DNA of 14,854 nt from assembly GCA_041908845.1 (NCBI GenBank), contig JAYREN010000066.1, positions 1 to 14,854 of the forward strand, written 5' to 3'. Position 1 is the stretch's first letter. Each line of letters opens with the position of its first letter. The stretch is from JAYREN01 sp041908845 (lineage in GTDB: Bacteria > Acidobacteriota > Holophagae > Holophagales > Holophagaceae). Below are positions 13,866-14,854 of the stretch, piece after piece. The position numbers and the translations under genes were made by a program. Under the pieces are notes generated by a model. The model saw only the letters and a program-made list of their open reading frames with translations, ran no database searches and was not told the DNA's origin.

Positions 13866-13983
13866 TCCAACCTCCTTGCGTGGGCTCCAGGAACGTCCTG
13901 GGCCTGGGCCCGAGAGGTCGAACACCGAGACGGAGGCGACATCGGACAGACATGAAACATCACGACCCACCCGGGTCGGGAAC
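13866..13983 (-). promoter_or_regulatory. rpsL 5' leader with two hairpins
   Basis: The expected transcript leader is about 117 nt. It contains CGACCC-ACCC-GGGTCG (13963-13978, 6-bp stem) near its 5' end. It also contains CCAGGA-ACG-TCCTGG (13887-13901), which can extend by GGC/GCC around a bulged T (13883-13904), just upstream of the rpsL ribosome site. These could couple str expression to a ribosomal protein, but the ligand is unknown. Confidence 0.45.
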
Positions 13984-13988
13984 CTTTG

Positions 13989-14016
13989 ATCGTAGCAAAA
14001 GGCCCAGGGAAGTCAA
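13989..14016 (-). promoter_or_regulatory. Sigma70-type promoter of the str cluster
   Basis: On the minus strand TTGACT (14016-14011) matches the -35 consensus at five of six bases. A 16-bp spacer and TACGAT (13994-13989) follow, with TG-C before the -10 (extended -10). Initiation is expected near 13983. The -35 lies 4 bp after the fmdB stop, with no terminator between, so some fmdB read-through into rpsL is possible. Confidence 0.7.
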
Positions 14017-14019
14017 AGC

Positions 14020-14295
14020 CTAATGACAGGCGCACCCACCGCAACAGCCACCCCCCTCGGCCGCCTTGGGGACAGCCGTGGGCGAGGGTTCGGCGGCCTT
14101 AGCGCCCCCGTCCTTTCCATAACCCTGTGCGTACCAACCGCTTCCAGCCAATGCAAAGGCCGCCACGGAAACCTGGCGGGCCATGCCCTCCCGGTGCCCG
14201 CACTTCGGGCAATCATGGCGGTCCGGCGCCGAAACCGACTCCAGTCTTTCCTCGGACTCCCCGCAGGCGTCACAGCGGTATTCGTAAAGGGGCAT
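14020..14295 (-). CDS. FmdB-family zinc-ribbon protein
   Basis: This 91-aa protein begins MPLYEYRCDACGE, the start of the FmdB regulatory-family zinc ribbon, with cysteines at residues 8, 11, 29 and 32 (CDAC and CPKC) to bind one zinc. A middle GSGWYAQGYG segment is also seen in many family members. The tail is Ala/Pro-rich and ends GGGCCGGCACH, with four more cysteines and a terminal histidine that could bind metal. The family was named from a formamidase-operon regulator of Methylophilus, and its general role is unknown. The ATG at 14295 has GAGGAAG upstream; a longer open frame to the right is not supported. It lies upstream of rpsL and diverges from the rfaE2-like gene. Confidence 0.88.
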   Translation of the reverse strand: MPLYEYRCDACGESEERLESVSAPDRHDCPKCGHREGMARQVSVAAFALAGSGWYAQGYGKDGGAKAAEPSPTAVPKAAEGGGCCGGCACH

Positions 14296-14355
14296 GTCTT
14301 CCTCGTGGTCGAAAGGGCATTTGGCCCTAACCTTGAAGTCTAGCGTGGACCTTGG
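14296..14355. promoter_or_regulatory. Divergent 60-bp spacer between fmdB and rfaE2-like gene
   Basis: The gap between the two divergent starts is only 60 bp. It holds the inverted repeat AGGGC-ATTTG-GCCCT (14314-14328), which could be an operator or simple chance pairing. I cannot assign confident promoters for either direction. The rfaE2-like start has only a weak ribosome site. Confidence 0.35.
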
Positions 14356-14853
14356 ATGCCAGCACTCGACCGTTTTTTCCTCGACCCCAAAACCTTCTGG
14401 GAAGCCTTCCCAGAGCGGCCGGGAAGACTTTGTTTCACCAACGGTTGCTTCGATCTGATCCATCCGGGGCATGTTCAGTACCTCGAGGATGTGCGTGCCC
14501 TCGGCGATTTCCTGGTGGTGGGGCTCAACAGCGATGCCAGCGTACGGCGCCTGAAGGGCCCCAGTCGCCCGGTGCAGAATGAATGGGCCAGGGCCCGCAT
14601 TCTCCTGGGCCTGCGCAGTGTGAATGCCGTGGTGCGCTTCTCGGAAGACACCCCGCTCGAACTCATCCTGGGACTCCAGCCCGATATCCTAGCCAAAGGC
14701 GGCGACTACACACCGGAAACCGTCATCGGCAGAGACATCGTCGAGGCCCGGGGCGGAAGACTGGTGCTAGTGCCCTTCCTCCCGGGCCACAGCACCAGCC
14801 TCATTGAGAAACGAATTCGCGACGGACACGGCGTGCGCGTGGATCAGGCCTGA
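14356..14853 (+). CDS. rfaE2: D-glycero-beta-D-manno-heptose 1-phosphate adenylyltransferase (RfaE2 type)
   Basis: This 165-aa protein is a stand-alone nucleotidyltransferase domain like the C-terminal half of HldE/RfaE. It would transfer AMP from ATP to heptose-1-phosphate, giving an ADP-heptose precursor for the LPS inner core or other heptosylated products. Seen motifs: FTNGCFDLIHPGH (residues 27-39, the HxGH signature), GLNSD (56-60), KGGDYTPETVIG (114-125) and GHSTSLIEK (144-152). The kinase half of HldE is absent, so a separate HldA/RfaE1-type kinase is expected elsewhere. The ATG at 14356 gives the normal family length, but the upstream ribosome site is weak. It ends one base before the window edge. 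Glycerol-3-phosphate cytidylyltransferase-like relatives share the fold, but the motif set favours heptose. Confidence 0.9.
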   Translation: MPALDRFFLDPKTFWEAFPERPGRLCFTNGCFDLIHPGHVQYLEDVRALGDFLVVGLNSDASVRRLKGPSRPVQNEWARARILLGLRSVNAVVRFSEDTPLELILGLQPDILAKGGDYTPETVIGRDIVEARGGRLVLVPFLPGHSTSLIEKRIRDGHGVRVDQA

Positions 14854-14854
14854 C

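Noticed and set aside
13866..13970. N-terminally extended S12 starting from an upstream in-frame ATG
   Set aside because: The extra 35 residues have no S12 similarity and lie over the leader hairpins, while the GTG has an ideal ribosome site.
1..14854. Mobile element, CRISPR array, toxin-antitoxin, phage or defence gene
   Set aside because: No transposase, integrase, direct-repeat array or defence domain is visible; the window is core housekeeping genes throughout.

Overview
This window is the main ribosomal-protein locus of a GC-rich Gram-negative bacterium. Nearly every gene is on the minus strand and reads right to left. From the right they are rpsL, rpsG and fusA (the str cluster), then rpsJ-rplC-rplD-rplW-rplB-rpsS-rplV-rpsC-rplP-rpmC-rpsQ (the S10 cluster), then rplN-rplX-rplE-rpsN-rpsH-rplF-rplR-rpsE-rpmD-rplO-secY (the spc cluster), ending in the first 17 codons of adk at the left edge. 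All ribosomal genes look intact, at normal family lengths and with consistent codon use. Most are separated by 1-33 bp or overlap by 1-4 bp, and most have a Shine-Dalgarno (SD) sequence inside or next to the preceding stop codon.

Two genes flank the cluster on the right. One is a small FmdB-family zinc-ribbon protein (minus strand) upstream of rpsL. The other is a stand-alone rfaE2-type heptose-1-phosphate adenylyltransferase (plus strand), divergent from fmdB. The heptose enzyme points to a cell that makes LPS or another heptosylated surface glycan. A short zinc-binding S14 (61 aa), L30 present, adk after secY, and no tuf between fusA and rpsJ would fit Acidobacteriota (Holophaga/Geothrix-like) or a deltaproteobacterial-type lineage. 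That is an impression from gene order and protein style, not a demonstrated placement.

The non-coding gaps are the least routine part. (1) 13866-14019 holds a good sigma70-type promoter for the str genes and a leader of about 117 nt with two hairpins. (2) 12895-12992, between rpsG and fusA, holds an 11-bp inverted repeat followed by a T-rich tract, apparently an attenuator inside the operon. (3) 10513-10785, between fusA and rpsJ, occupies the usual tuf position; it holds terminator-like hairpins, a possible promoter and a hairpin leader for the S10 cluster. (4) 8555-8629, between rplW and rplB, is a 75-bp spacer with a modest foldable element. (5) 4702-4878, between rplX and rplE, is a 177-bp spacer with two perfect hairpins, in the same place where E. 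coli S8 represses its own operon.

The genes work together to make the small- and large-subunit ribosomal proteins, the translocation factor EF-G, the SecY translocon channel and adenylate kinase in one transcriptional block. No mobile element, CRISPR array, tRNA, rRNA or defence system was seen. I found no convincing new biological system; the candidate novelties are regulatory RNA structures in the spacers.
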